This document shows positions 44,271 to 52,276 of a stretch of DNA of 64,000 nucleotides, piece after piece (the first letter of the stretch is position 1; each line of letters begins with the position of its first letter). The stretch lies in contig CAYRNR010000027.1 of the NCBI GenBank assembly GCA_964425605.1, positions 1 to 64,000 of the forward strand. Reading direction: 5' to 3'. A program made the translations under genes and the position numbers. The notes beneath the pieces are model-generated. The model ran no database searches, had not been told where the DNA came from, and was given only the letters and a program-made list of their open reading frames with translations. This DNA is from CAYRNR01 sp964425605. Lineage in GTDB: Bacteria; Myxococcota_A; UBA796; UBA9615; CAYRNR01.

Positions 44271-45174
44271 GCCAGTACCTTTCCTTGATGACGTAGGAGG
44301 CCTGGAGGAAACAGGCGCTGATGACGGAGCGATCCAGCGGGTTGATGACCAGACCACAGTCGGACGGATCGTCGAGGTAGACCGCGTAGGGATCCGCGGG
44401 GATCTCGCTCAGGTAGTCGGGGACCAGCTCCTCGATGTCCTGAGCGGGCACGCCGGTCGCCTCTCGGTACCGCTGCCGGGCTTCCTCCACCACCTCACGG
44501 GCCATCTCGAAGCGGGTCTCCTGGATCTTGACGTAGATGGCTTCCTTACGTTGCTCGGAGACCGACGCGGCGTACTCCTCCTCGAGGAAGCGCAGCGCCA
44601 CCTCCCGGTGGTTCGAGTCGTTGAGCATGCTCGCTGCGAGATTGGCCATGTAGAAAGGAGCGTCGGGCGAGGCCGCGGCGAGGGTGGCGTAGTGGGCCGC
44701 GGTCTCCACCTCGTCGCGAAGGAAGTAGTTCATGGCGATGGAGAAGGGGAAGTACCAGTAGTCGGGGTTGCTGGCCATACCCTTGGCCATGATCAGGTTC
44801 GAGGCGTCCACCCAGGACGGATCGATGCGTAGCATCGTGCCGCCGTACTTGTACGGCGCGGTGAAGTGCGGATCGAGATCCGTGACCAGGTCCACCATGT
44901 AGTACACCCAGACGTACCAGGTGTTGTCGTCGGACCCGTCGTAGTTCTCGCCGAAGTACATGACCGTGCGGATCCAGAGTAGATCCGCGGCCGTGGCATC
45001 AAAACCCAGGCATGCTGTGGACGCGAAATCACCCGATGGAATGAACCGCACCTGCTCGGACAGAGCTGGTCGCGGTCGATAGGCGTCGGCGATGCGATGG
45101 GTGGAGTGGACCAGCGGCACCATCGCCACCAGGATCACCACGCAGGCCAGGACACGAAGACGCGAGTCAGACAT
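44254..45174 (-). CDS. Membrane-anchored helical repeat protein next to pilA
   Basis: 306 residues with one N-terminal anchor (VLACVVILVAMVPLV) and a helical extracytoplasmic part. The opening FIPSGDFASTACLGFDATAADLLWIRTVMYFG and DLDPHFTAPYKYGGTML recall proteins seen near pilin genes in other delta-type bacteria, with TPR-like packing. The C-terminus resembles a pseudopilin end (DYLSEIPADPYAV). It begins the transcript for the two DUF2723 genes. Function unknown. Confidence 0.7.
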   Translation of the reverse strand: MSDSRLRVLACVVILVAMVPLVHSTHRIADAYRPRPALSEQVRFIPSGDFASTACLGFDATAADLLWIRTVMYFGENYDGSDDNTWYVWVYYMVDLVTDLDPHFTAPYKYGGTMLRIDPSWVDASNLIMAKGMASNPDYWYFPFSIAMNYFLRDEVETAAHYATLAAASPDAPFYMANLAASMLNDSNHREVALRFLEEEYAASVSEQRKEAIYVKIQETRFEMAREVVEEARQRYREATGVPAQDIEELVPDYLSEIPADPYAVYLDDPSDCGLVINPLDRSVISACFLQASYVIKERYWLGTVR

Positions 45175-45211
45175 CGGTTCATGGTATCAGACTCGCGCGG
45201 TCCAAACGACA

Positions 45212-45237
45212 GCGGCCCGGGCCGAAGCCCGGGCCGC
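45212..45237 (-). terminator. Terminator hairpin after pilA
   Basis: 11-bp perfect stem GCGGCCCGGGC / GCCCGGGCCGC around a TTCG tetraloop (minus strand), followed by a T-poor TGTCGTTTGG. It separates pilA from the genes below. Confidence 0.75.
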
Positions 45238-45258
45238 GTCGTATCAGGCGAACCGTGT

Positions 45259-45714
45259 CTAGTAGACGTTGTTCGCGGTGATCATTTCGGGCTTGACCGT
45301 CGCGTCGCAGCGGTAGTGCGAGTTGGAGCCGTCGCCGTCGATGTCACCCTCGGCGATGCCCTCGAAGTTGTCCTCGCCGATGTTGCCGCTGGTGACGTTG
45401 CTCACCTCGTAGGAGCCGCGGACACGACCGTCAGCAACCCAGCCGAGGTTCTCGAAGTTGCCCAGGCCACCACCGGCGAAGTTGGTGGGCTGACGGCCAG
45501 AGGGCGTATTCGGGGTCTCGGGAGCGGAGGTGTAGGAGTCCCACTCCGCGTGGTACGCCTTCTCCGCGGTGCGGATGGCGTCCAGGTTGGTGGGCAGCTC
45601 AGAGCGCTTGGCGCGCAGCTGCATCGCGAGGAAGCTCGGGATGGCGATGGCGGCGAGGATGCCGATAATTGCGACCACGATCATGAGCTCGATGAGGGTG
45701 AAGCCCTTGCGCAT
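45259..45714 (-). CDS. pilA: Type IV pilin
   Basis: 151 residues, start at 45714 with AAGGAG upstream. Class III signal MRKG|FTLIELMIVVAIIGILAAIAIP: prepilin peptidase would cut after Gly4, leaving Phe1 and Glu5. The globular head of about 115 residues has a single Cys (HYRCDATV), so the usual C-terminal disulfide loop is absent. The final part (GDIDGDGSNSHYRCDATVK) resembles deltaproteobacterial major pilins. Flanked by a terminator downstream and a sigma-54-type promoter upstream. No pilB/T/M-Q genes in the window. Confidence 0.93.
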   Translation of the reverse strand: MRKGFTLIELMIVVAIIGILAAIAIPSFLAMQLRAKRSELPTNLDAIRTAEKAYHAEWDSYTSAPETPNTPSGRQPTNFAGGGLGNFENLGWVADGRVRGSYEVSNVTSGNIGEDNFEGIAEGDIDGDGSNSHYRCDATVKPEMITANNVY

Positions 45715-45774
45715 GTACTTTCTCCTTCTGTTGGCCTGGCGGCCTGGTTGTGTGTGTTGACGCCCCTGCCATAG

Positions 45775-45790
45775 TGCAGGTTCCATGCCA
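45775..45790 (-). promoter_or_regulatory. Sigma-54 promoter of pilA
   Basis: On the minus strand TGGCATG-GAAC-CTGCA, with GG and GC separated by exactly ten bases as required for -24/-12 promoters. It lies 60 bp before the pilA start. Three TGTCA boxes further upstream (45910, 45940, 45979) may bind a PilR-type activator. Confidence 0.75.
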
Positions 45791-45999
45791 GCGTCCGAAA
45801 TCACCTCCATTTCCTCTCGAACTCACCCCGAAAAATCTTACGTAATGGAACAATTTCTCAGTGTTTTCATGCACATGAACTTTTCTCAGTTCTTCCCTCT
45901 CGACGCTTCTGACAAGTTCTGAACATCCTCCGCAGAAGCTGACAATTTTTGGCACTTGCCCCACCAGGAGGTGCCAATTGACAGATTTCGTCACCCAGG

Positions 46000-46027
46000 A
46001 AAAATCGCCGACCGGATTGGGCCGGCG
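46000..46027 (-). terminator. Rho-independent terminator of the tRNA-Gly transcript
   Basis: Minus strand: CGCCGGCC / GGTCGGCG stem (one mismatch) followed by ATTTTT. It is a diverged fourth copy of the hairpin found in the three repeat units and the only one with a T-run. The stretch 45791-46000 otherwise holds only the TGTCA boxes and an AT-rich region upstream of pilA. Confidence 0.8.
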
Positions 46028-46040
46028 TTCTGGAATCTCT

Positions 46041-46281
46041 GGAGCGGGAAACGGGATTCGCACGAAGTGGCGACAGCAGAACGAACAACGCCGACCTCGC
46101 GGCCGGCGTTGGAGCGTTCGCGGAGCGGAAACGGGATTCGCACGAAGTGGCGACAGCAGAACGAACAACGCCGACCTTGCGGCCGGCGTTGGAGCGTTCG
46201 CGGAGCGGAAACGGGATTCGCACGAAGTGGCGACAGCAGAACGAACAACGCCGACCTTGCGGCCGGCGTTGGAGCGTTCTT
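46041..46281 (-). repeat. Three 80-81 bp tandem repeats made of tRNA-Gly 3' tail plus hairpin
   Basis: Units start at 46041, 46122 and 46202 and differ at only a few bases. Each begins (plus strand) with about 18 bases identical to the 3' end of the adjacent tRNA-Gly (GGAGCGGGAAACGGGATT, one G fewer in units 2 and 3) and contains a hairpin AACGCCG-x2-3...CGGCGTT at 46087-46110, 46167-46190 and 46247-46270. The fourth in-phase copy of the tail is the tRNA itself at 46282. Confidence 0.9.
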
Positions 46282-46355
46282 GGAGCGGGAAACGGGATTT
46301 GAACCCGCGACCCCTGCCTTGGCAAGGCAGTGCTCTACCGCTGAGCTATTCCCGC
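46281..46355 (-). tRNA. tRNA-Gly (GCC)
   Basis: Cloverleaf complete on the minus strand: acceptor GCGGGAA / TTCCCGC, discriminator T, encoded CCA, anticodon loop TTGCCAA with anticodon GCC, T-loop TTCAAAT. Own promoter upstream and a repeat array downstream. Confidence 0.96.
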
Positions 46356-46367
46356 AGAGCGAGCGGA

Positions 46368-46395
46368 ATTATAGAGGTGGGAGCGAAGGTGTCAA
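46368..46395 (-). promoter_or_regulatory. Sigma-70 promoter of tRNA-Gly
   Basis: Minus strand TTGACA (46390-46395), 16-bp spacer, TATAAT (46368-46373), both perfect consensus, 12 bp before the tRNA 5' end. The -35 overlaps the stop codon of the HAD gene. Confidence 0.92.
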
Positions 46396-47081
46396 GGGGT
46401 GTCGTTCATCCTTTTGATCACGCGGTCCAGATCCGCCACGGAGGGCACTACGGCTCCGACCCGGAGAGGGGGCCAGCGCGGGGTCGGACGGCCGCGGGAG
46501 ACCCAGCACGTCCGCGTGCGGAGACGGCTGCCCGCGGCGATCTCATGGGTCCACCCGTCTCCCACGACGAGGAGCTCCGCGGGATGGAGTCGGTGGCGAA
46601 GGAGCAATCCTCCGATGGCGGCGACCTTGTCGTCGCGGACGCGACGATCGACGACGACGAGATCGCTGAACCACGTCGCGAGCCGGAGCAAGCGAATCTT
46701 CGTCCGCTGTGTGGGCGGATCACCCCAGGTCACCAGATGGAGGACGTGCGCGCGCGCGAGGCTATCGAGCAAGGCGCGGGCGCCCGGCACGAGGCGAAGC
46801 GTTCGACGCGAGAGGCGGGCGCCGCGCTCGAAGTAGGCCCGGCGGCCGGCGTCGGACACGGCCGGCCGGACCTCGCCGAGCTGCCTGCACACGAAGCTGT
46901 CCACTTCGGCCGTCGGAAGCCGTCGCTCGGCGTTCCAGCGACACCGGGCCACGAGATCGAGGGGCTGGTCCAGGCCGGCCGCGACCATCGCGCGGGCGGC
47001 CTCGCGATTGGCGGCCGGGGCGAGACGGGCCGACGTGTCGAGGAGGGTGTCGTCCAGGTCGAAGGCGACGGCACGGATCAT
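46392..47081 (-). CDS. HAD-superfamily hydrolase
   Basis: 229 residues from ATG 47081 (GAGGGG upstream). Motif I is FDLDDTLLDT at the N-terminus; a helical cap follows; motif II Thr is in HLVTWGD; the conserved Lys is in RDDKVAAI; and motif III is VVGDGWTHEIAAG, with only one of the usual two acidic residues plainly placed. This is a small-molecule phosphatase-type HAD, substrate unknown. Cytoplasmic. Divergent from the lipoprotein gene at 47420. Confidence 0.82.
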   Translation of the reverse strand: MIRAVAFDLDDTLLDTSARLAPAANREAARAMVAAGLDQPLDLVARCRWNAERRLPTAEVDSFVCRQLGEVRPAVSDAGRRAYFERGARLSRRTLRLVPGARALLDSLARAHVLHLVTWGDPPTQRTKIRLLRLATWFSDLVVVDRRVRDDKVAAIGGLLLRHRLHPAELLVVGDGWTHEIAAGSRLRTRTCWVSRGRPTPRWPPLRVGAVVPSVADLDRVIKRMNDTP

Positions 47082-47160
47082 GGGGTCCCCTCGGCCAGAA
47101 GATCGGTCTGGTCGGACCGAGATACCACGTAGGTGATGGGCACTGCAGGGTTTTTCCGAT

Positions 47161-47346
47161 TCATCCACAACCTGTGGACAAACTGACGGTAAAAGCGCGC
47201 CGACAGCCCAAATCGGGCGCTAGGCAGACAACACGCTGGTATCACTGGATTTATCCGGAATCTCCAAAATCAGCGATGGCTGGAAGTACCCGTGGTTCCA
47301 CACGTTCTCCCTTCCCACGCCGGCGTCGTTTCCGCAGTTATCCACA
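47161..47346. other. Cluster of DnaA-box-like sites in the gap 47082-47419
   Basis: TCATCCACA (47161-47169) faces TGTGGACAA (47173-47181), TTATCCGGA lies near 47251 and a perfect TTATCCACA at 47338-47346. The 338-bp gap has no other recognisable feature. dnaA, dnaN, rpmH and parAB are not in the window, so an origin is not established; the sites may titrate DnaA or be chance. Confidence 0.35.
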
Positions 47347-47419
47347 GCAGATGTGTTCCTTGACTCGGGCTCCGCCGCACAGGTAGCTTCGCGGGGTCCC
47401 ACACACAGGAGGATGATCG

Positions 47420-47866
47420 ATGCTCAACAGAGGTGTTTCCCTGATCGCGCTGCTGGCTGCCGCGACGCTGCTGTTCGTCGCCTGCAAGGAGCAATCGGAG
47501 CCGCAGACCTCGGGCGGTCAGAAGTCGCCCGCAGAGAAGTTCGCCGCCAATCTCGCCGACGCCGAGTTCTTGAACTACGCCGTGGCCATCGGCGGCGGGG
47601 GTTCGCTCACCTACCAGACGCTGGACTTCGAGGCAGACGGCACCTGGAGCGCCGACGCCGAACTCAAGCTGGCCAAGGAACCCTACGACTGCGAGGAGAG
47701 TGGTACCTGGGAGATCACCGACGGCGGTCCCATGGACGAGTTCAGCTCACGGGTGGACTTCCGCATGAGCGACACGGACTGTCCGGGTCGGGACGCGCAG
47801 AAGAAGCAGAAGCTGGAGATCCGCATCCACGGCAAGGGCAACCGCCCCCAGATCATCGACCTGTAG
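47420..47866 (+). CDS. Small lipoprotein
   Basis: 148 residues, AGGAGG upstream of the ATG. Lipobox LFVAC; no poly-Asp tether, unlike most lipoproteins of the window. The mature part has the pattern of a small beta-barrel lipocalin-like or META/DUF-type domain (LTYQTLDFEADGTWSADAEL, SGTWEITDGG) with two Cys. Not recognised. Its stop lies three bases from the end of the convergent small basic gene. Confidence 0.8.
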   Translation: MLNRGVSLIALLAAATLLFVACKEQSEPQTSGGQKSPAEKFAANLADAEFLNYAVAIGGGGSLTYQTLDFEADGTWSADAELKLAKEPYDCEESGTWEITDGGPMDEFSSRVDFRMSDTDCPGRDAQKKQKLEIRIHGKGNRPQIIDL

Positions 47867-47869
47867 CGG

Positions 47870-47998
47870 CTACTTCCGCAGCCCCTTCACCCTCAGCCTA
47901 CGCTTGAGGTTCTTGCGCTTGAGCTTCGCGCGATGGCGCGATGACTTGTTGCGCCGCACGACGGCTCTGACCTTGCTGCGAGAAATCTGACGCTTCAT
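47870..47998 (-). CDS. Very small, highly basic protein, possibly ribosome-associated
   Basis: 42 residues, about half of them Arg or Lys (MKRQISRSKVRAVVRRN then a KLKRKNLKRRLRVKGLRK end). A strong GGAGG site six bases before the ATG supports real translation. Size and charge resemble the small accessory 30S proteins (bS22/Thx or COX24-like) but no diagnostic motif is present. It could also be a nucleic-acid-binding peptide. Confidence 0.65.
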   Translation of the reverse strand: MKRQISRSKVRAVVRRNKSSRHRAKLKRKNLKRRLRVKGLRK

Positions 47999-48107
47999 GG
48001 CTTTCCTCCGAACCGGCGCCCACCTCTAACACACCGGCCCTCTGCCGGCAACCGAATCGCCACGCCGCGGTTCGTGCCCCGCCCTCTTTGGGATAGGATG
48101 AACCGCG

Positions 48108-49523
48108 ATGCGCGTGGAGATCCGAGAACTGCAGGAAAACGGTCACGAGCGCACCGTCGCGGTGTTCCGCTACGACGGTCAGGTGGTCACCTGCGACAAC
48201 GCGGTGCTGTGGAATCACCTCGTACAGGCCACGGGCGGCGCGATCGTCGGCACACGCGGCCGTCGCTACACGCCGCACGACGGCGAGGACTACCTGCGCA
48301 ACCTCCGCTTCCAGTACCGGGGCCCCTACCTCTTCGCCCGCGAGGTGGACGAGGACCCGTCGCAGGACGACGGCCGTTCCGGGGACAACTCGGTCACCGA
48401 GCTCGCCGTGGTGGTCGAGATCCCCGAGGACTCCGCCGAGCGCAGGGCCGCCCTCGACCGCTCCCTGTTCATGCTGTCGGTTTACTGGGGGGCTGGCGAG
48501 CTCAAGGCCGCCGTGGAGGCGAGGGAGTCCGCGTCCCGCCTCCTCGAGACCGAGGTCGGTCACGGCACGGCCGACGCGTTCGTGGACGAGGACCTACGCA
48601 TCCGGCTCAATCGCGCGCGGTACGGCGTGACCCCTCCCCCGGTGGTCCCGCGGCTCACCCACAAGGTCCACCGTGAGTGGAACCGGTTACTGCACGCCAT
48701 GCGATCGTCGGAGCCGCGCGCGGCCCTGGTCGCCTGCCAGCTCCTTGGCGAACACCTGCGCTCCCTCGACCTGGCCATGGTCCCCTGGGCCAGGGAGGGG
48801 GGAATCTACGTGCCCCCGGAGGGCGAGTGTGTCGGGACGCGCCCCGGCGAGGTGGCGACCGCCTGGCAGGAGCTGACGTGGACCCCGGATCCCGAGGATC
48901 CGGTCGGCTTCCTCGATCAGGCGGTGCGGCGATCGGTGCGGGGTCTGGAGCGCGCCACGGAGGCAGCCCCCCGGGGAGAGCTGCACAAGGCCATGGTGAC
49001 CCTGCGCCAGGCCGTGACCTACGATCCGTCCAACAACGAGGGGCGCACCCTGCTGGGTGAGGTGCTGCTGAGGATGGAGCACCCGCAGGCCATGGTGGAG
49101 CTCCACAAGGCCCTCTTCATCGAGCAGATCCACGACGGTCCGGGGGCCCACCCCCAGGCACGCCTCGCCTCCATGTTCCGCTGCATTCGCCTCCACCGAG
49201 CCCTGGCGCGCGGATTCCTGGTGGACGGCTGGGTGGACGGTGGACGGCACCACCTGGAGGAGGCCCTGCGGCTGCACCGGGACGTGTCCGACCACAGCTC
49301 CACCTCGGCGGCGGAGCTGGACGAGGAGGTCCGGGCGCTCGGCGTGGCCATCGAGCGGGTGCTGGCGAACCTGAGGCGTTCGGCCAACCGGACGACCTCA
49401 ACGCCCGCCGAGGTCGCGGACGAGGCATCGGGCTGCTACCACGCCGTCGGAGGCCGAGCTGAGTATGCCTCCGGCGAACCCGGCTCCCTCGCCGGCCGGG
49501 AAGAGCCCGTCGACACCGACTGA
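48108..49523 (+). CDS. Cytoplasmic helical-repeat protein of unknown function
   Basis: 471 residues, no signal peptide, AGGATG site before the ATG. The first 130 residues are alpha/beta (MRVEIRELQENGHERTVAVFRYDG); residues about 280-420 are helical with TPR-like units (KAMVTLRQAVTYDPSNNEGRTLLGEVLLRM). The last 40 residues are low-complexity and overlap the convergent flavoprotein gene by 126 bases, much more than the other convergent pairs, so the true stop may reflect a frameshift or loss of an earlier stop. Confidence 0.72.
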   Translation: MRVEIRELQENGHERTVAVFRYDGQVVTCDNAVLWNHLVQATGGAIVGTRGRRYTPHDGEDYLRNLRFQYRGPYLFAREVDEDPSQDDGRSGDNSVTELAVVVEIPEDSAERRAALDRSLFMLSVYWGAGELKAAVEARESASRLLETEVGHGTADAFVDEDLRIRLNRARYGVTPPPVVPRLTHKVHREWNRLLHAMRSSEPRAALVACQLLGEHLRSLDLAMVPWAREGGIYVPPEGECVGTRPGEVATAWQELTWTPDPEDPVGFLDQAVRRSVRGLERATEAAPRGELHKAMVTLRQAVTYDPSNNEGRTLLGEVLLRMEHPQAMVELHKALFIEQIHDGPGAHPQARLASMFRCIRLHRALARGFLVDGWVDGGRHHLEEALRLHRDVSDHSSTSAAELDEEVRALGVAIERVLANLRRSANRTTSTPAEVADEASGCYHAVGGRAEYASGEPGSLAGREEPVDTD

Positions 49524-50996
49524 ACGACCGTCCGCTTCCCTGGGCAGCCGCACCGGCGAGCTCGTCCGTGATTCCACGGCGATCAACACCGCGTCCTGGC
49601 CGGCGAACCCACGCCAGCGTCGGTCCAGATCCCGCAACGCGCCGGTCAGCGACTGCACCACGGGCTCCGGCAGCAGCGTCGTGAGGTCGGCGCCCACGAC
49701 CGCAGGGCGATAGGTCGTCGCGGGGGGCTCCGCGCTGGGTCGCCGGGCCAGGAAATGGTCCGCCAGCTGCGCTGGTGCGCTGAATCCCCCGCCGCCCGCA
49801 TCGAAACAGCGCGCCTCGAGCTCGTCGAGGAAGCGCACCCCGGCCAGCGGATCGCCGGCGCCGTAGTCCTCCACTGTCAGCGGCACCACGAGCCCCGAGT
49901 TGGCGAAACGCCCGCTCCGGCGGCTGCTGCTCATTCCGTTGGTGACCACGAGCCCGTCTCGCTGTGGCGCCGCCACGACCACCCCGCCCGGGCACATGCA
50001 GAAGCTGTACACGGGCCGTGGTCGTCGCGCGTTCGGGCGCATCACGACGCGGTACGACGCCGGCGGGAGGTCCCCGCTGGGCTGCCCACCGTACATCCAG
50101 CGGTTGACGTCGCGCTGCCGGTGTTCGATCCGCACGCCGATGGCCGTGGGTCGCGCCTCGATGGGGACCCCTGCCTCGGCCAGGGCCTGGAGCGTGTCGC
50201 GAGCGTGGTGGCCCACCGCGAGGATCGCCCGCCGCGCCGTCACGCGGCCACCGTCGGCGAGGGTCAGGGCCCGCAGCACTCCGGCCTCCACCTCCAGCCC
50301 GGACAGGGTGGCGCCGAACCGGATCTCGCAGCCGAGCTCGCCGAGCTTCTCGCGCAGACGAGGCAGGATCCGAGCGAGGACGTCCGTCCCCAGGTGCGGG
50401 CGGGCATCGACCAGGACGTCCTCGCTCGCCCCGAGCTCCACTAGATCGCGCAGGACGGCCCGGGCGTGGGCAGACTTCGAGCGGGTGTAGATCTTGCCGT
50501 CGGAGAAGGCGCCGGCGCCCCCCTCTCCGAACACCATGTTGCTCTGCGGATCCAGATCTCCATCCCGCCGGAAGCGGGCCACGGCTCGCTGACGCGACGT
50601 CACGGTCTGCCCTCGCTCGAGCACCAGCGGTGGCACGCCCGCCCGGGCCAGCTCGAGGGCCGCGAAGAGGCCCGCGGGCCCAGCGCCTACCACCACCGGG
50701 CGGTCCTCGGAGCGGGCGACGAGCCGCTCCGGCCGCGCCACGCTCCCCTCCCCTTCCGGTTCCGCGGCGAGACCGGGCTCCGGAGACGGCTCCGCCGCCA
50801 GCTCCACCCTCAACCGGAGGACGAACTGCGGTGGTCTCGCCCGGGCGTCGACGCTCCGGCGGACCACCTCGCTTCGAAGCACCTCGGCCGCGTCCAGCCC
50901 GAGGTTCACGGCCAGGGTCGGGAGGTCTGGCCCGGAGGCGGAATTCGGCTCCCGAGCGCAGACACGCACCCCATCCACTATCCACCAGCGTGGCAA
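49398..50996 (-). CDS. FAD-dependent oxidoreductase, COG2509-like
   Basis: 532 residues from TTG 50996, favoured because GGAGGTG lies eight bases upstream; ATGs at 51029 and 51017 have no such site. A short N-terminal domain of about 90 residues precedes the dinucleotide fold VVVGAGPAGLFAALELARAG. Further family blocks: NMVFGEGGAGAFSDGKIYTR, RAILAVGHHARDT, SFCMCPGGVVVAA and the C-terminal FAD motif GLFPAGEGAGFAGGILSSASDG. Related uncharacterised flavoproteins are widespread; substrate unknown. Cytoplasmic. Confidence 0.88.
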   Translation of the reverse strand: MPRWWIVDGVRVCAREPNSASGPDLPTLAVNLGLDAAEVLRSEVVRRSVDARARPPQFVLRLRVELAAEPSPEPGLAAEPEGEGSVARPERLVARSEDRPVVVGAGPAGLFAALELARAGVPPLVLERGQTVTSRQRAVARFRRDGDLDPQSNMVFGEGGAGAFSDGKIYTRSKSAHARAVLRDLVELGASEDVLVDARPHLGTDVLARILPRLREKLGELGCEIRFGATLSGLEVEAGVLRALTLADGGRVTARRAILAVGHHARDTLQALAEAGVPIEARPTAIGVRIEHRQRDVNRWMYGGQPSGDLPPASYRVVMRPNARRPRPVYSFCMCPGGVVVAAPQRDGLVVTNGMSSSRRSGRFANSGLVVPLTVEDYGAGDPLAGVRFLDELEARCFDAGGGGFSAPAQLADHFLARRPSAEPPATTYRPAVVGADLTTLLPEPVVQSLTGALRDLDRRWRGFAGQDAVLIAVESRTSSPVRLPREADGRSVGVDGLFPAGEGAGFAGGILSSASDGVVAARCLVRDLGGR

Positions 50997-51021
50997 TGTA
51001 GTGTCACCTCCGGACATTCCC

Positions 51022-51050
51022 TTGACCATCCACGACCCCAGCGTTACGTT
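51022..51050 (+). promoter_or_regulatory. Candidate promoter of pgk-tpiA-secG
   Basis: TTGACC (51022-51027), 17-bp spacer, TACGTT (51045-51050), 45 bp before the pgk start. It lies partly within the 5' region of the divergent flavoprotein gene. Confidence 0.5.
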
Positions 51051-51094
51051 AGCGTCCTTCCGCAGCGATGATCATATAGAACAGGAGAGACCGG

Positions 51095-52273
51095 GTGACC
51101 ATTCGCTCCATCGAGGAACTCGACCTTGCGGGCGCGCGCGTGCTCATTCGTGTGGACTTCAACACCCCCCTGCGGGACGGCGAGATCAGCGACGACACGC
51201 GCATTCGTGCCGCCCTGCCCACCATCCGCCACGCCATCGAGCACGACGCCCGCGTGGTGTTGATGAGCCACCTGGGGCGGCCCAAGGGTGCGCCGGAAGA
51301 CCGATACAGCCTGCTGCCCGTGGCCCAGCGCCTCGCCGAGCTGCTCGAGGGTGAGGTCCACTTCACCGACGACTGCATCGGCCCTGGCGTGCGCAAGGTG
51401 GTCGGCGAACGCCGCGAGGGCGAGCTGGTCCTGCTGGAGAACCTGCGCTTCCACGCTGGCGAGAAGAAGAACGATCCGGTCTTCGCCGAACGCCTCGCCG
51501 CGAGCGGAGACGTGTACATCAACGACGCCTTCGGCGCCCTGCATCGCGCGCACGCGTCCACGGCTGGCGTCCCGGCCCTGATCGAGAATCGAGGCATGGG
51601 GCTGCTGGTGCAGCGGGAGGTCAAGGCCCTGGGCAAGTTGCTGCAATCGCCGCCGCGCCCGTTCGTGGCCATCCTCGGCGGCGCCAAGGTCAGCGACAAG
51701 ATCGGCGTCTTCGACAACCTCACCGGCAAGGTGGACGCATTCATCGTCGGTGGCGCCATGGCGTTCACGTTCCTGGCGGCCAAGGGCCTGCCGGTGGGTG
51801 ACAGCCTGGTGGAGAAGGACAAGATCTGGCAGGCCAAGCGGATCATCGACCGCACGGCCGAACGCGGCGTCCAGCTGCACCTGCCCACGGACTTCGTGGT
51901 CACCACGAGCCCGGACGGTTCCAGCACCCACGAGACCGTGACGACGATCCCCGACGGGACCATGGGTGTGGACATCGGACCGGCGTCCGTGGATGCCTTC
52001 GCAGAGGTCCTCGCGGACGCCGAGACCGTGTTCTGGAACGGACCGATGGGCATCTTCGAGGTGCCCCAGTTCGCCGGCGGGACCCAGGGCGTGGCCCAGG
52101 CCGTGGCGAGCTCGAGTGCCTACAGCGTCGTCGGCGGTGGCGACAGCGTCGCGGCCCTGCGTCAGCTGGGCATGGTCGATCTGGTGGGACACGCTTCCAC
52201 GGGCGGTGGCGCGTCGCTGGAGTTCCTCAGCGGAACCCAGCTCCCCGGTCTCGCCGCCCTGGAGAGGAGCTGA
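51095..52273 (+). CDS. pgk: Phosphoglycerate kinase
   Basis: 392 residues, GTG start with AGGAGA nine bases upstream. Typical bacterial PGK: RVDFNTPL, SHLGRPKG, LENLRFHAGEKKND, YINDAFGALHRAHAS, ILGGAKVSDKIGV, and the nucleotide site VFWNGPMGIFE and GGGDSVAAL. Transfers phosphate between 1,3-bisphosphoglycerate and ADP in glycolysis. First gene of a pgk-tpiA-secG unit; three bases separate it from tpiA. Confidence 0.97.
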   Translation: MTIRSIEELDLAGARVLIRVDFNTPLRDGEISDDTRIRAALPTIRHAIEHDARVVLMSHLGRPKGAPEDRYSLLPVAQRLAELLEGEVHFTDDCIGPGVRKVVGERREGELVLLENLRFHAGEKKNDPVFAERLAASGDVYINDAFGALHRAHASTAGVPALIENRGMGLLVQREVKALGKLLQSPPRPFVAILGGAKVSDKIGVFDNLTGKVDAFIVGGAMAFTFLAAKGLPVGDSLVEKDKIWQAKRIIDRTAERGVQLHLPTDFVVTTSPDGSSTHETVTTIPDGTMGVDIGPASVDAFAEVLADAETVFWNGPMGIFEVPQFAGGTQGVAQAVASSSAYSVVGGGDSVAALRQLGMVDLVGHASTGGGASLEFLSGTQLPGLAALERS

Positions 52274-52276
52274 ATC

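Noticed and set aside
46041..46281. CRISPR array
   Set aside because: The 80-bp units are contiguous without unique spacers and include tRNA sequence; no cas genes.
45599..46325. Open frames across the tRNA-tail repeats giving a repeated CRHFVRIPF peptide
   Set aside because: They are translations of the tRNA-derived repeat and run through the tRNA gene; no start signals.
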